From Robertmurraya sp. FSL R5-0851 (GTDB taxonomy: Bacteria > Bacillota > Bacilli > Bacillales > Cytobacillaceae), in assembly GCF_038002965.1 (NCBI RefSeq), contig NZ_JBBOOE010000001.1:2957001-3021000 (forward strand): 64,000 nucleotides of DNA. Reading direction: 5' to 3'. The notes beneath the pieces are model-generated. The model saw only the letters and a list, made by a program, of their open reading frames with translations. It made no database searches and was not told where the DNA came from. Position 1 is the stretch's first letter. Every line of letters begins with the position of its first letter. Below are positions 25,334-33,672 of the stretch, in pieces. Made by a program: the position numbers and the translations under genes.

Positions 25334-25900
25334 TTAATAAAAATCATTTTGCTTTTGCTGTTCTTCTTCGACTAATAATTGAAGATCGTAAAAGGTTATT
25401 TGTGTAATAGGATATGGATGGTTCTCTTGATATTGTTTGGCGGTTTGTAGTAAGTATTTCGGGCTTCCGTCTCTTTCTTCGTCATATATAAGAAGTAAAG
25501 CATCCGTTTTTTGAATGGCAAATTGATTTTTTAGTCGAAATTGGGCTGGACTATCGTACTTCCTTTTTGTGACTGAGTCTACATAGTTGGCCGTTTGGAT
25601 AATCGAGTGATACCACTCCTTATTTTTATCGCTCCAATTTCCTTCTTGCTCTAGAAATGGGGTAATTATTGCTAGTTTTATGTCCGGATAGTCCTTTTTA
25701 CGCAGTTCAATGACAACTTCTGCCGCCCACATTTCTACTCCAAGCTGACCTGATACCATTACCCATTCAAGCCCCTGGTCTAACAGCTGTAGAAGCGCTT
25801 TTTTTATTGCCAGTTTTATGTACACGACGCCAGGATCATTTTCTTTAAATATCCCTAGTTCACTGGCCTTATAACCCGATATATATACCACTTTAATCAA
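25334..25900 (-). CDS. ypsA: SLOG/DUF1273 family protein YpsA
   Basis: The 188-residue protein starts IKVVYISGYKASELGIF, contains WVMVSGQLGVEMWAAEVVIEL near 45-65 and LLIYDEERDGSPKYLL near 140, matching the YpsA family with a SLOG (nucleotide-sugar or NAD-like ligand binding) Rossmann fold. In B. subtilis and Staphylococcus aureus YpsA influences cell division; the ligand is unknown. Translation starts at TTG 25900, 7 bases after GGGAG. It lies next to gpsB on the same strand. Confidence 0.93.
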   Translation of the reverse strand: MIKVVYISGYKASELGIFKENDPGVVYIKLAIKKALLQLLDQGLEWVMVSGQLGVEMWAAEVVIELRKKDYPDIKLAIITPFLEQEGNWSDKNKEWYHSIIQTANYVDSVTKRKYDSPAQFRLKNQFAIQKTDALLLIYDEERDGSPKYLLQTAKQYQENHPYPITQITFYDLQLLVEEEQQKQNDFY

Positions 25901-25937
25901 TAATTTGCTCCCTCTCTCAAGGTCTTATATATGAATA

Positions 25938-25965
25938 AACAAGGGCTTATCAATAAGCCCTTGTT
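25938..25965 (-). terminator. Rho-independent terminator of cotD
   Basis: AACAAGGGCTTAT / ATAAGCCCTTGTT (25938-25965) is a perfect 13-bp stem just after the coat gene; the minus-strand T run is weak (GTTTATT). Confidence 0.75.
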
Positions 25966-25972
25966 AGAAGTA

Positions 25973-26377
25973 TTATCTTCCAAAAGATGGTCCAGGTCCT
26001 GCTCCAAAGCCTGGCGCTCCAGGTCCTGCTCCGAATCCTGGGCCTGCTCCGAATCCTGGGCCTGCTCCGAATCCTGGGCCTGCTCCAAATCCTGGGCCTG
26101 CTCCGCATCCTGGGCCTGCTCCGAATCCTGGCGCTGGAAATGGTCCAGGTACAGGACGTGGTGGTGCAAAGCTTTGAGTATGAGTCACTTCATTAACAAC
26201 AGACTGTGTTTGTGGGAAGAAGTGTTGGTGATCATAATTGATGTGATTTACAGTTGTTGTATGCTGAGGGTGAATATGTGGCACCACATTATTTGAGAAA
26301 GTATGATTTACACAGCATTTCGTTGGGTGAACAACAGCAGGTAATACATTAGTAGGTCCGCAATGTTTTTTAAACAT
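25973..26377 (-). CDS. cotD: CotD-like spore coat protein with GFGAGP repeats
   Basis: The first 70 residues match CotD coat proteins: MFKKHCGPTNVLPAVVHPTK, a CC pair, then a histidine-rich segment (VVPHIHPQHTTTVNHINYDH). The last 55 residues are a low-complexity run of the hexapeptide GFGAGP (with GCGAGP and GAPGFG variants) from six contiguous 18-bp DNA repeats plus one degenerate unit. The coat protein is made in the mother cell late in sporulation. A sigma-K-like promoter lies upstream. The repeat number is likely to vary between strains. GGAGAAGC precedes the ATG. Confidence 0.88.
   Translation of the reverse strand: MFKKHCGPTNVLPAVVHPTKCCVNHTFSNNVVPHIHPQHTTTVNHINYDHQHFFPQTQSVVNEVTHTQSFAPPRPVPGPFPAPGFGAGPGCGAGPGFGAGPGFGAGPGFGAGPGFGAGPGAPGFGAGPGPSFGR
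26025..26132 (-). repeat. six tandem 18-bp coding repeats in cotD
   Basis: Plus-strand unit CCTGCTCCGAATCCTGGG repeats six times without gaps, with single-base changes in copies 4, 5 and 6; a degenerate seventh copy lies at 25998-26015. Each unit encodes one GFGAGP hexapeptide on the minus strand. Other frames of this tract are also open but are by-products. Confidence 0.9.
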
Positions 26378-26427
26378 ATTTGAGCTTCTCCTTTCGAATA
26401 GTGTTTTTGTGTTTTACAATAACAGCC

Positions 26428-26450
26428 TATGATAAAGGAGTCCATCTTGT
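26428..26450 (-). promoter_or_regulatory. candidate sigma-K promoter of cotD
   Basis: On the minus strand AC (26450-26449) is followed after 17 bases by CATAGGCTG (from 26431), close to the sigma-K pattern AC-N16/17-CATANNNTA. It lies about 50 bases upstream of the cotD start. Confidence 0.5.
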
Positions 26451-26500
26451 ACTAATACAAATACCTATTTTCGCTGATTTCTTTTTAGTAGCTCCAAGGT

Positions 26501-26605
26501 TTACATTAATGTATAAAAACTTTCTTTTAAGTTCGTAAAAATAATGGCAGTTAAACAGACAACAAGAAAAAACATAAACAAAATTGCTTTATACATCGAA
26601 TTCAT
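26501..26605 (-). CDS. candidate 34-residue single-span membrane peptide
   Basis: The frame encodes MNSMYKAILFMFFLVVCLTA followed by a short polar end. It is one hydrophobic helix with a positively charged inner side. GTGGAG lies four bases before the first ATG, close but usable; a second in-frame ATG is at 26596. It sits alone between cotD and yprB on the same strand. I know no family for it. Small membrane peptides of this kind are common in Bacillus and hard to tell from chance frames. Confidence 0.4.
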   Translation of the reverse strand: MNSMYKAILFMFFLVVCLTAIIFTNLKESFYTLM

Positions 26606-26701
26606 CCATCTCCACTTTTTATTCTATCTTTCTATCACTCAATGATACATTTTACTCTCTATTTTAAGGGGAGACAACACCAAAAAGGCGTATTTTGTCG
26701 A

Positions 26702-27964
26702 TTATTTTTTTACATTTTTGTTACAAGATTTTCTTGTAATTCGTTCCAACCGTTTCGCAAGATCCATTTCCTGGTCAACCTTACGATCACTACGTTTCTC
26801 AAGTAATAACTTTGCTTTCTGACCAAAAAGAAGTGCCTTCTTGTAATCCTTTTTTTTATGTTCATACCACTTGGAAAGTTCAAGTGAGGATTCAAATGCA
26901 ATGACATCATCAGATATTTTCGACAAATTTAACCAAATTCCACTAGCTGCTTCATAATCTTTCTTCTTTTTTAATTGCAAAGATAGTTGCCATTGAGATT
27001 GATAGGCTTCCATACTCTCCCCTGAAGCTAATTCGATAAAAGTATTTTCAGCAGCCAAATTTTGGCCAAGGTATGTAAACCATCGGCCTACCTCAAAAGC
27101 TTCTTTCTCCGTTTGGTTTTGGTCCATTCTTAAGATCTGAAATGTTAAATGAGTATACAAACTAATCAGAGATAGAATATCTATCTCGTTATGTTTGATA
27201 ATTCCAAGCATTCCTTCTGGTTTTTGCGTTTCAACGTAGTCAAAATAAATCATTGGGGCTAAAAATCCTGGAACGTCATCGACTCTTTGAATTTCAAGGA
27301 TTTCCTTCTCAACAATCGAGAGCTTTAAACGTTCTAGCTTATGCTTCCATAATCTTCGAGAGGCATGAAATAGATCGAAATGACCAAATGAAGGCAACAT
27401 TGGAACATGAGCTTTTACAAGTGTATGCCTTGTTTTAACTTGTGGCCAATCAAAAGCTTTTCCGTTATACGTCACTAGCGTCGTATAATCAACCTTTTCA
27501 AGAAAACTAGTATACAGAGGAATTTCACTTCCAGGCCGTGGAAGAATATGCTGTCTAACAATAAAATGATTATCTTCCAACGTGGCATGTCCAAGAAGAA
27601 AAATCGTATTTCCTACCCCCCCTCCAAGTCCTGTTGTCTCTGTATCGAAAAAAAATAATTGCTCTGGTAAAAACCCTTTTGCTGACAGGGGATGTGAGAT
27701 ATTCGAGTTATTCCAAGCCTTCACTGCGTCAATAAATTCACCTAGCTTATATCTACCGTGTTGGTAATCTAAAGGATATTTCACTTCCCTTACCAGGCAA
27801 TAGTCGTCTTCTAAAAAGAATGGAGAAACTCCATTTTCCCTCCACACATCAATAAAAGGAATCTCCTTATTCGTCTTTACAGGTAGAGAGCTCGAACTTT
27901 GTTTCGAGCTCTCTGGAATGGATAGATGAGGTTTTAACCGATTTAGTTTATTTTTTAAGCTCAA
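26702..27964 (-). CDS. mrfB: exonuclease MrfB (YprB), mitomycin repair
   Basis: The 420-residue protein has a DnaQ-type 3'-5' exonuclease core with FFDTETTGLGGG near residue 108 (DxE), VTYNGKAFDWPQVK near 165 (NGKxFD, motif II) and HNEIDILSL near 260 (motif III), then a C-terminal helical TPR-like region (SLQLKKKKDYEAASGIWLN). In B. subtilis MrfB works with the helicase MrfA to remove mitomycin C lesions independently of UvrABC. Its start overlaps the mrfA stop (ATGA, 27961-27964), so the two are coupled. The C-terminal lysine-rich tail ends the unit. Confidence 0.92.
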   Translation of the reverse strand: MSLKNKLNRLKPHLSIPESSKQSSSSLPVKTNKEIPFIDVWRENGVSPFFLEDDYCLVREVKYPLDYQHGRYKLGEFIDAVKAWNNSNISHPLSAKGFLPEQLFFFDTETTGLGGGVGNTIFLLGHATLEDNHFIVRQHILPRPGSEIPLYTSFLEKVDYTTLVTYNGKAFDWPQVKTRHTLVKAHVPMLPSFGHFDLFHASRRLWKHKLERLKLSIVEKEILEIQRVDDVPGFLAPMIYFDYVETQKPEGMLGIIKHNEIDILSLISLYTHLTFQILRMDQNQTEKEAFEVGRWFTYLGQNLAAENTFIELASGESMEAYQSQWQLSLQLKKKKDYEAASGIWLNLSKISDDVIAFESSLELSKWYEHKKKDYKKALLFGQKAKLLLEKRSDRKVDQEMDLAKRLERITRKSCNKNVKK

Positions 27965-30252
27965 CTGACTCTACCCTTTCCCACTTCATATAGAAACATA
28001 TTTAATATTTTCAAGCAGTCAATTTTTGCTGTTTCCTCCATAGGATCTGTGCCTATACAAGATGGACAACCGTGATGACAATTACACCGGGTAATCATCT
28101 CTGTCGCCTCTTTAATAATTATTTCCATTCCCTCATAGATCTTTTCGCTAAGTCCAATTCCTCCAGGGTAGCGGTCATAGAAAAATAACGTTGGCTTTTC
28201 ATTATGCACTGCTTTCACTTGTGGAACGACATGAATATCCTGTGGGTCACACATGACAAATAAAGGAGCTATATGTTTAAACGCGTGGGAAATACCAATT
28301 AAGCCCTGATCCAAACGTTCATCTGGTAATTCACTGGAGTCTTTATCAATAGAAATCCACGCAGAGCTCGTATGAAGCTCAACTTCCGGTAAATGAATCG
28401 GTCCCGAACCTATATTTTCATGTGTCTCAAATTTGATTTTTTTAAAGATGGTTGCTTTGGCCAATACGCTAACATCCCCATAAGCAATTTCCACCATAGA
28501 ATTTTCCCTATCTTTATCAATTTCTAATACCTTTAATTCAACCGCTAAATTGGCGTCCGTAAAATAATCGACGGCTACCTCGCGAACGAATGCCTTCTTT
28601 TCCTCCCAATCAAGCTTTTCTACTTGAAATTGTGTTCCTTGATGCAAATAAATAGCCTCTTCATGAAGCAAGGTCATACTTGAGAAAAGATCCATTTCAC
28701 CAATCACACGGGCTTTGGATACATCAGATTGATCGATTATAACCACATTATCTTGTGAGGCTGAACGCAAGCTAATGTTGTGTGCAGGGAATGAATCATT
28801 CATCCAGTAGTATTTCTCCCCATTTTCAAAAAGCACGCGCTCTTCTACTAAGTATTCTAGAAGTTCTTCGATTTCCATTTCTCCAAAATAGTCACCTTTC
28901 TTAAACGGTAACTCATAGGCTGCACACTTCAAATGATCAATAAGTATAATCAAGTTATCTTTGTTTATTCTCGCTGTTTCTGGGCTGCTTGTAAAAAAAT
29001 AATCAGGATGCTGAATAATGTATTGATCCAGGGGACTAGAGCTCGCAACAAGGATGACTAACGATTCCCCATGCCTTCTCCCGGCTCTTCCCGCTTGTTG
29101 CCATGAACTTGCGATGGAACCTGGATAACCGGTCATAATACATACCTGCAGCTGACCAATATCCACTCCTAATTCCAAAGCGTTTGTACTAACGACACCA
29201 TAAATGTCTCCGTTCCTTAGTCCTTTTTCAATCTCTCGTCTCTCCGAGGGCAGATATCCTCCTCGGTATCCTCTTATTGCTTTTGGCCCAAGCTGATACT
29301 TTACAAGATCTTGGAGATACGTTAATAAAATTTCGACCCTCACTCTGCTTTTTGCAAAAACGATCGTTTGAATTTTATTTTTTAATAATGTACGTGCGAT
29401 CTTTCTAACCTCAAGCGTTGCGCTTCTTCGAATATTTAAAGGCTTGTTTACAATTGGCGGGTTATAAAAAAGAAAATGCTTTCTGCCACTTGGTGCACCG
29501 TTATTATTAATTAATCTCATGTTTGTTTCTGTTAAATGTTCGGCTAACTCAAGTGGATTAGCAATCGTTGCAGAAGTACAGATAAAAATAGGGTTACTTC
29601 CATAAAATTCACAGATTCTTTTCAAGCGTCTTATCACATTTGCGACATGACTCCCAAAAACACCACGATAGATATGTAGCTCGTCAATAACAACAAACTT
29701 TAGATTTTCAAATAACGACACCCACTTTGTATGATGAGGGAGAATGGCCGAATGAAGCATATCTGGGTTTGTGATGACAACATGCCCGGCCTTTCGTACT
29801 TTTTCTCTTATATTCGCTGGAGTATCTCCATCATAAGTGTAGCTATTAATTTGGAGCTCTGTCGCTTGTATTAGCTCATTAAGCTCACTTTTTTGGTCCT
29901 GTGCTAGCGCTTTAGTCGGAAAGATATACAAAGCTCTTGAATCCATCGATTCAATGATCGTTTGGATAACAGGTAGATTGTAACAAAGCGTCTTGCCAGA
30001 AGCCGTAGGAGTTACTGCAACAACACTTTCACCCTGTCTAATCGCTTCATAAGATGATTTCTGATGTGTATACAGCCTTCCAATCCCTCTCTCCTGCAAT
30101 GCCCTTTGTAAATTGGCATGAAGGTCATTTGGCAATTCTGACGTTTTAGCTTCTTTTTCTTCTATTGTATGCCAATGCACAATTTGGTCTTTAAATTCAT
30201 CATTTTTCTTCATTTCTACAATAAGTTCCTGTAAATTTTTTCTTACCTTCAT
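27961..30252 (-). CDS. mrfA: DEAD/DEAH-box helicase MrfA (YprA), mitomycin repair
   Basis: The 763-residue helicase has Walker A in VTPTASGKTLCYNLP near residue 82, VIDELHIYRG (DELH) near 190, TSATIANPLEL near 230, motif VI QQAGRAGRRH near 388, and a C-terminal DUF1998 zinc domain with the cysteine set CNCHHGCPSC near 730. It is the partner of MrfB in UvrABC-independent removal of mitomycin C adducts. GAGGTGAT precedes the ATG. A LexA-like box lies between the start and the predicted -35, suggesting SOS control (see separate entry). Confidence 0.94.
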   Translation of the reverse strand: MKVRKNLQELIVEMKKNDEFKDQIVHWHTIEEKEAKTSELPNDLHANLQRALQERGIGRLYTHQKSSYEAIRQGESVVAVTPTASGKTLCYNLPVIQTIIESMDSRALYIFPTKALAQDQKSELNELIQATELQINSYTYDGDTPANIREKVRKAGHVVITNPDMLHSAILPHHTKWVSLFENLKFVVIDELHIYRGVFGSHVANVIRRLKRICEFYGSNPIFICTSATIANPLELAEHLTETNMRLINNNGAPSGRKHFLFYNPPIVNKPLNIRRSATLEVRKIARTLLKNKIQTIVFAKSRVRVEILLTYLQDLVKYQLGPKAIRGYRGGYLPSERREIEKGLRNGDIYGVVSTNALELGVDIGQLQVCIMTGYPGSIASSWQQAGRAGRRHGESLVILVASSSPLDQYIIQHPDYFFTSSPETARINKDNLIILIDHLKCAAYELPFKKGDYFGEMEIEELLEYLVEERVLFENGEKYYWMNDSFPAHNISLRSASQDNVVIIDQSDVSKARVIGEMDLFSSMTLLHEEAIYLHQGTQFQVEKLDWEEKKAFVREVAVDYFTDANLAVELKVLEIDKDRENSMVEIAYGDVSVLAKATIFKKIKFETHENIGSGPIHLPEVELHTSSAWISIDKDSSELPDERLDQGLIGISHAFKHIAPLFVMCDPQDIHVVPQVKAVHNEKPTLFFYDRYPGGIGLSEKIYEGMEIIIKEATEMITRCNCHHGCPSCIGTDPMEETAKIDCLKILNMFLYEVGKGRVS

Positions 30253-30282
30253 GTACAGATCACCTCTATAACTCTATCATAT

Positions 30283-30296
30283 CGAATAAACGTTCG
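30283..30296. promoter_or_regulatory. LexA-like (SOS) box upstream of mrfA
   Basis: CGAATAAACGTTCG differs by one base from the Bacillus LexA consensus CGAAC-N4-GTTCG. It lies 31 bases before the mrfA ATG and, on the minus strand, directly before a TATGAT -10 sequence (the -35 being TTTAAT), so it covers the promoter spacer. It is about 110 bases from the divergent Crp/Fnr gene. Confidence 0.65.
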
Positions 30297-30407
30297 TAAT
30301 TAAAGACTTGTTTAAAAATAACAATGTTTCCCACAAACCTATTCTTTCAGGTTTGGATGTTTGGTAAAATAGATACTAGGTTATTGCAAAAATAGAGGTG
30401 AGTAGAA

Positions 30408-31097
30408 ATGAAGAGTCCTGAAATAAAAAATGTATTAGCGGAGTTCTCCTTGTTTCGAAGCTTAGATGAAGATGAGCTTCAAAAAATTGTTGATATATCT
30501 ATCTCAAGAGATTGGAACCGTGGAAGTCATGTTTTTATGCAGGATGATCCACTTGAAAACGTATATTTTATCCATTCTGGTAAAGTAAAGATATATAAAA
30601 GTGATATAAACGGGAAAGAACAAATCGTTGCGATCTTAAAAAAAGGGGAAATGTTCCCACATGTTGGTTTCTTTCGAAAAGGAGGATACCCTGCTTATGC
30701 AGAAGTATTGGAGGCTACAACCTTAGTAGTGGTACCTATCTTACCATTTGAAAAGGTCCTTATTGAGAATCCTACGCTTTGTATTAAAGTATTTAACGTA
30801 TTAAGTGAGAAAATTGTTGATCTGCAAGACCGCTTAGAAGCACAAATCCTTAATAATACATATGAACAAATTATCAAGCTGCTGATTCGCTTAGCAAAAT
30901 TACATGGTAAAGAAACAAATGGAATCTTCACGTTAAATGGTGAATTTACTAATAAAGACTTAGCCAATATGATTGGAACAACACGTGAAACCGTCAGCCG
31001 TACTCTCACCAAAATGAAAAAAGAGGAGCTTATTGAAGTCGATAGCAACGGTACGATGACTTTTGTCCTCGATGATCTACTTGAAGAATTAATTTAA
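30408..31097 (+). CDS. Crp/Fnr-family transcription regulator
   Basis: The 229-residue protein has an N-terminal cyclic-nucleotide-binding-like beta barrel (about 15-125), a dimerisation helix (VLSEKIVDLQDRLEAQIL) and a winged helix (FTNKDLANMIGTTRETVSRTLTK in two parts; recognition helix TRETVSR near 192). The E..SR recognition residues predict binding to TGTGA-N6-TCACA-type sites. There is no cysteine cluster for an Fe-S cluster and the cAMP-pocket residues are not conserved, so the effector is unknown; an Fnr-like oxygen sensor with iron-sulphur ligands is not supported. One matching operator lies before the ba3 oxidase operon at 16.2 kb. Divergent from mrfA. Confidence 0.9.
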   Translation: MKSPEIKNVLAEFSLFRSLDEDELQKIVDISISRDWNRGSHVFMQDDPLENVYFIHSGKVKIYKSDINGKEQIVAILKKGEMFPHVGFFRKGGYPAYAEVLEATTLVVVPILPFEKVLIENPTLCIKVFNVLSEKIVDLQDRLEAQILNNTYEQIIKLLIRLAKLHGKETNGIFTLNGEFTNKDLANMIGTTRETVSRTLTKMKKEELIEVDSNGTMTFVLDDLLEELI

Positions 31098-31100
31098 TAA

Positions 31101-31138
31101 AAATGGACGCATACATGTTGGTATGCGTCCATTTTTTC
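31101..31138 (+). terminator. Rho-independent terminator of the crp/fnr gene
   Basis: AAATGGACGCATAC-ATGTTG-GTATGCGTCCATTT followed by TTTT is a perfect 14-bp stem. Confidence 0.9.
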
Positions 31139-31227
31139 TATTTTCTTAGCTGTTACAAAAGGATGAACCGCCTATGTACAAAATGCATAATCTGTAAGGG
31201 AGAAATCATAAAGAGAGGGGTAGGATC

Positions 31228-31698
31228 ATGTCTAATAATCTTCCAGACAAACCAAATCGCAACAATCGTCCTGAACCATTCGGTGAGATTGCCAAAGCGA
31301 TGAATGACTTTTTTCAAGAAAGACCAGTCAAAGGTTTTTTACAAAGCATAGATGAGTTCTTCAACCTTCCGTTTGCCACCTTTCCCGTTTCTGTAAAAAG
31401 TTACGACAGGGAGCATCATATCGTTGCAGAACTTCCAGGAATTAGAAAGGAACAAATTAGTATCGATGTCCTTAACAATACTCTGACGATCACAGTGAAA
31501 CACGGTGAAGTGATTATAGAAGAAGATGATGTTCATAAAGCGTATAGGAGAAAAAATAAAATGCAGCACATGAGCAGAACTATTACTCTACCTCAGGCTA
31601 TAAACGAAAAAAAGGTAAAGGCCTCTTACCATGATGGCTTACTAACGATTATTGTGCCGAAGCTTCCTGGAAAGAAAATTCATATTATAAATGATTAA
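31228..31698 (+). CDS. Hsp20/alpha-crystallin family small heat-shock protein
   Basis: The 156-residue protein has the alpha-crystallin domain from about residue 50 (VSVKSYDREHHIVAELPG) to the C-terminus, including the GLLTIIVPKLP strand typical of the C-terminal end. It acts as an ATP-independent holdase chaperone. In B. subtilis the homologues are YocM and CotP (a coat-associated form); which one this is cannot be said. No CIRCE or CtsR site was seen upstream. AGAGAGGGG precedes the ATG. Monocistronic with a terminator. Confidence 0.9.
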   Translation: MSNNLPDKPNRNNRPEPFGEIAKAMNDFFQERPVKGFLQSIDEFFNLPFATFPVSVKSYDREHHIVAELPGIRKEQISIDVLNNTLTITVKHGEVIIEEDDVHKAYRRKNKMQHMSRTITLPQAINEKKVKASYHDGLLTIIVPKLPGKKIHIIND

Positions 31699-31724
31699 GC
31701 AGACTTTTTTCTGCTTATTTTTTT
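31696..31724 (+). terminator. Rho-independent terminator of hsp20
   Basis: TAAGCAGA-CTTTTT-TCTGCTTA followed by TTTTTTT; starts in the stop codon. Confidence 0.85.
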
Positions 31725-31734
31725 ACCATGTAAA

Positions 31735-31759
31735 AAGGTATAGGGCTAGCCTATACCTT
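31735..31759 (-). terminator. Rho-independent terminator of yppG
   Basis: AAGGTATAGG-GCTAG-CCTATACCTT (31735-31759) with the minus strand continuing into five T (plus-strand A run 31732-31736). Confidence 0.8.
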
Positions 31760-32356
31760 AAACATTCCTCCTAGCCCCTTCACCATCGAAGACACTTGTG
31801 TGACTGCATTCATCATCTGTCCAGCTGTATCAACCATTTTGTTAACGTCAAATGTTCCATCCTGTGTTTTAAAAGAGTTCATGATTGATTTCATACCAGT
31901 TGGCGGTCGCGGTATAGCAGATTGCTTAGGATAGGGGTGAGAAAATGGTTGGTTATATTGACCATATGCAAATTGATTATGATAAGATACTTCAGGTTGT
32001 TGAAGAGGATTATGAAGAACGGCTTCCGAAATCTTATGCTTCTTATCTGGTTGGTAAAGTGGATTTCCCTGATAGGGATAATCATAACCCTGTCCCGGAA
32101 ACCCTCCCCCTCCGTACGGATAGGCTGGGCCATATAAGGATTCATTAGGTAAATAATTATAGGTTTGTAATGGTCCAGCGTAATTCATATTGTACATAGG
32201 AACATTCATAGGTTGTTCAAAGTAGTTGGCGTATGCCTCTGGCCGAGTATGGACTGCTTCATTTCCCCAAATATAAGGATAGGTTTCATTCATTACCGGT
32301 TGTTGTTGTGGACGATAATATCTTGATCGTTTATATCTTTGACCGAACAAGGGCAC
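31751..32356 (-). CDS. yppG: YppG-like spore coat protein
   Basis: The 201-residue protein is rich in Tyr, Pro, Gln, Asn and Gly (for example RYKRSRYYRPQQQPV and PYPYGGGGFPGQGYDYPYQG), the usual composition of coat or crust proteins. The C-terminal 40 residues (FDVNKMVDTAGQMMNAVTQV and MVKGLGGMFKV) are the conserved YppG end. B. subtilis YppG is a coat protein of unknown role. GGAGGTTGTG precedes the ATG. Position beside yppF matches B. subtilis. Confidence 0.88.
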   Translation of the reverse strand: MPLFGQRYKRSRYYRPQQQPVMNETYPYIWGNEAVHTRPEAYANYFEQPMNVPMYNMNYAGPLQTYNYLPNESLYGPAYPYGGGGFPGQGYDYPYQGNPLYQPDKKHKISEAVLHNPLQQPEVSYHNQFAYGQYNQPFSHPYPKQSAIPRPPTGMKSIMNSFKTQDGTFDVNKMVDTAGQMMNAVTQVSSMVKGLGGMFKV

Positions 32357-32553
32357 ACAACCTCCTTTCTTATATTCACTGCTATAATTTATGTTTCATC
32401 CGCCTAGATGGTGAATAAAGAATAAAATAACTGCTATTAATCACCAATTTTGTCTAACGGTGTCGGAAGTCTTAATATTTAAAAAAACATCGATTTGTGC
32501 ATCCACATGATACGATGATAGAGAAGAAACAACCTATATAGGGGGGAATTTAG

Positions 32554-32745
32554 GTGAATATTCAAGAATTAAAAAATCATTTCCAACTAATTAAAAAATA
32601 CGAAGCACAAGAGGTAAACGAGTTATTGGATTTTGTTAAGAAATGTTATATTTACAATGAAATAACCACTTGTGACTATCGAAATCTTGTATATGAACTT
32701 GAGATACTAGGTGCAAAAACCCCTGAACTTGAATCATCTATGTAA
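32554..32745 (+). CDS. yppF: YppF-like small protein
   Basis: The 63-residue acidic protein (NIQELKNHFQLIKKYEAQEV, later ITTCDYRNLVYELEILGA) matches YppF as I recall it. It is alpha-helical and cytoplasmic; function unknown. Start is GTG 32554, preceded by GGGGGG. It is between yppE (convergent) and yppG (divergent), as in B. subtilis. Confidence 0.8.
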   Translation: MNIQELKNHFQLIKKYEAQEVNELLDFVKKCYIYNEITTCDYRNLVYELEILGAKTPELESSM

Positions 32746-32763
32746 TATACATTCTTATAAACA

Positions 32764-32808
32764 GAAAAAAGTAGCACCTCTCCTAAATGGCGAGTGTGCT
32801 ACTTTTTA
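32764..32808. terminator. bidirectional terminator between yppF and yppE
   Basis: AAAAAGTAGCAC pairs with GTGCTACTTTTT around a second inner stem CTCTC/GCGAG-like; A and T runs on both sides serve both genes. Confidence 0.8.
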
Positions 32809-33177
32809 TGTTTCATATTTATTTATATTTTCTCGTAATACAGTTAAAACATATCTTACAGACTGAAGGTAGTTTATGAATCTTGTTCGACTAGTTTCAG
32901 GAAAAAAAGCTTGTACAGAGATCATTTCCAATTGTTCGGCTGCTGATTCAATTTGACTAGTATGAAGGTTTTTCGGTCGATTCCTCTTTATCCAAGACGC
33001 CGCTTCCACTTTCCAGTGATCTACCACTTCTTTTACTTCATCAGCAAATGGTTTTACCTGTGAAAAAAAATCACCCTTCTCACCTGACATCTTCACAGAA
33101 AGAAATGTATCATCAATTTCTTTTGTATATTCGTACAAACGTTCATTTAATTCACTTAACATTGATTGATTATCCAA
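32806..33177 (-). CDS. yppE: YppE (DUF1798)-like protein
   Basis: The protein is a four-helix-type DUF1798 member, with the conserved VVDHWKVEAASWIKRNRPKN near residue 55 and SVQAFFPETSRTRFINYLQ near 90. B. subtilis YppE has a known structure but no known function. I choose TTG at 33177 (123 residues) because AAGGAG lies 9 bases before it; a GTG further upstream puts that site inside the gene. It converges with yppF. Confidence 0.83.
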   Translation of the reverse strand: MDNQSMLSELNERLYEYTKEIDDTFLSVKMSGEKGDFFSQVKPFADEVKEVVDHWKVEAASWIKRNRPKNLHTSQIESAAEQLEMISVQAFFPETSRTRFINYLQSVRYVLTVLRENINKYET

Positions 33178-33239
33178 GTTGCCATGCTCCTTTATCACAT
33201 ATACCCCTACTATAAAGGATAAACGAGAATATTAAAAAT

Positions 33240-33470
33240 TTAAGCTGTCGTTCTCTTATGTTCTCTATCATTTGTAGACTTATTTTGGGCTAAATTGAAT
33301 TTCCCTTCTAGTATATAATATCGATTTTCCGTTTTCCATAAGCTTTTTTGTTGTTGCTTTAACATATCTGCTTCTACATCAGGCAGTTTAAAATCGATGG
33401 ATTTCTCTAGTTCCTCAAGATCATTGTGGATTTCAGAAAGCATTTGTAAAATATCTGATTTTAGAATCAT
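33240..33470 (-). CDS. yppD: YppD-like small protein
   Basis: The 76-residue protein (ILKSDILQMLSEIHNDLEEL then a lysine-rich helix, QKSLWKTENRYYILEG) is an alpha-helical, charged protein corresponding to yppD by position and length. Function unknown. The ATG at 33470 is 8 bases from GGAGG; the longer frame begins at an upstream TTG that overlaps that site. It precedes yppE on the same strand. Confidence 0.75.
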   Translation of the reverse strand: MILKSDILQMLSEIHNDLEELEKSIDFKLPDVEADMLKQQQKSLWKTENRYYILEGKFNLAQNKSTNDREHKRTTA

Positions 33471-33623
33471 CGAACATCCCTCCAAGAATAATTTCAGCTC
33501 TATTTAAATCTCTTTTGTACTTAATTCTTTGTTTTCCTCTAAGCTCCTTCCCTTATGACAAAACTAGAAGCAATTCGCCAAAAGAAGTGTAAAATTTTTG
33601 TTCTCCTAACTAGGTTTCGACAT

Positions 33624-33653
33624 GAATGAAAAAATGGAGGATGAAACAAACTA
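33624..33653 (+). promoter_or_regulatory. candidate sigma-G promoter of sspM
   Basis: GAATG at 33624-33628 and CAAACTA at 33647-33653 (18-base spacing) resemble the sigma-G pattern GNATR...CATNNTA; the start would be 15-20 bases before the SASP gene. Confidence 0.4.
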
Positions 33654-33672
33654 ATCTCGGAGGTGGTAAAGA

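Noticed and set aside
26025..26132. Tandem 18-bp repeats as a possible CRISPR or satellite
   Set aside because: The units are contiguous, have no spacers and encode a hexapeptide in phase, so they are a coding repeat.
25931..26296. Open frame with Cys/Ser/Trp repeats on the plus strand opposite cotD
   Set aside because: It is produced by the 18-bp repeats of cotD in another frame; the GFGAGP frame with the CotD N-terminus is the real one.
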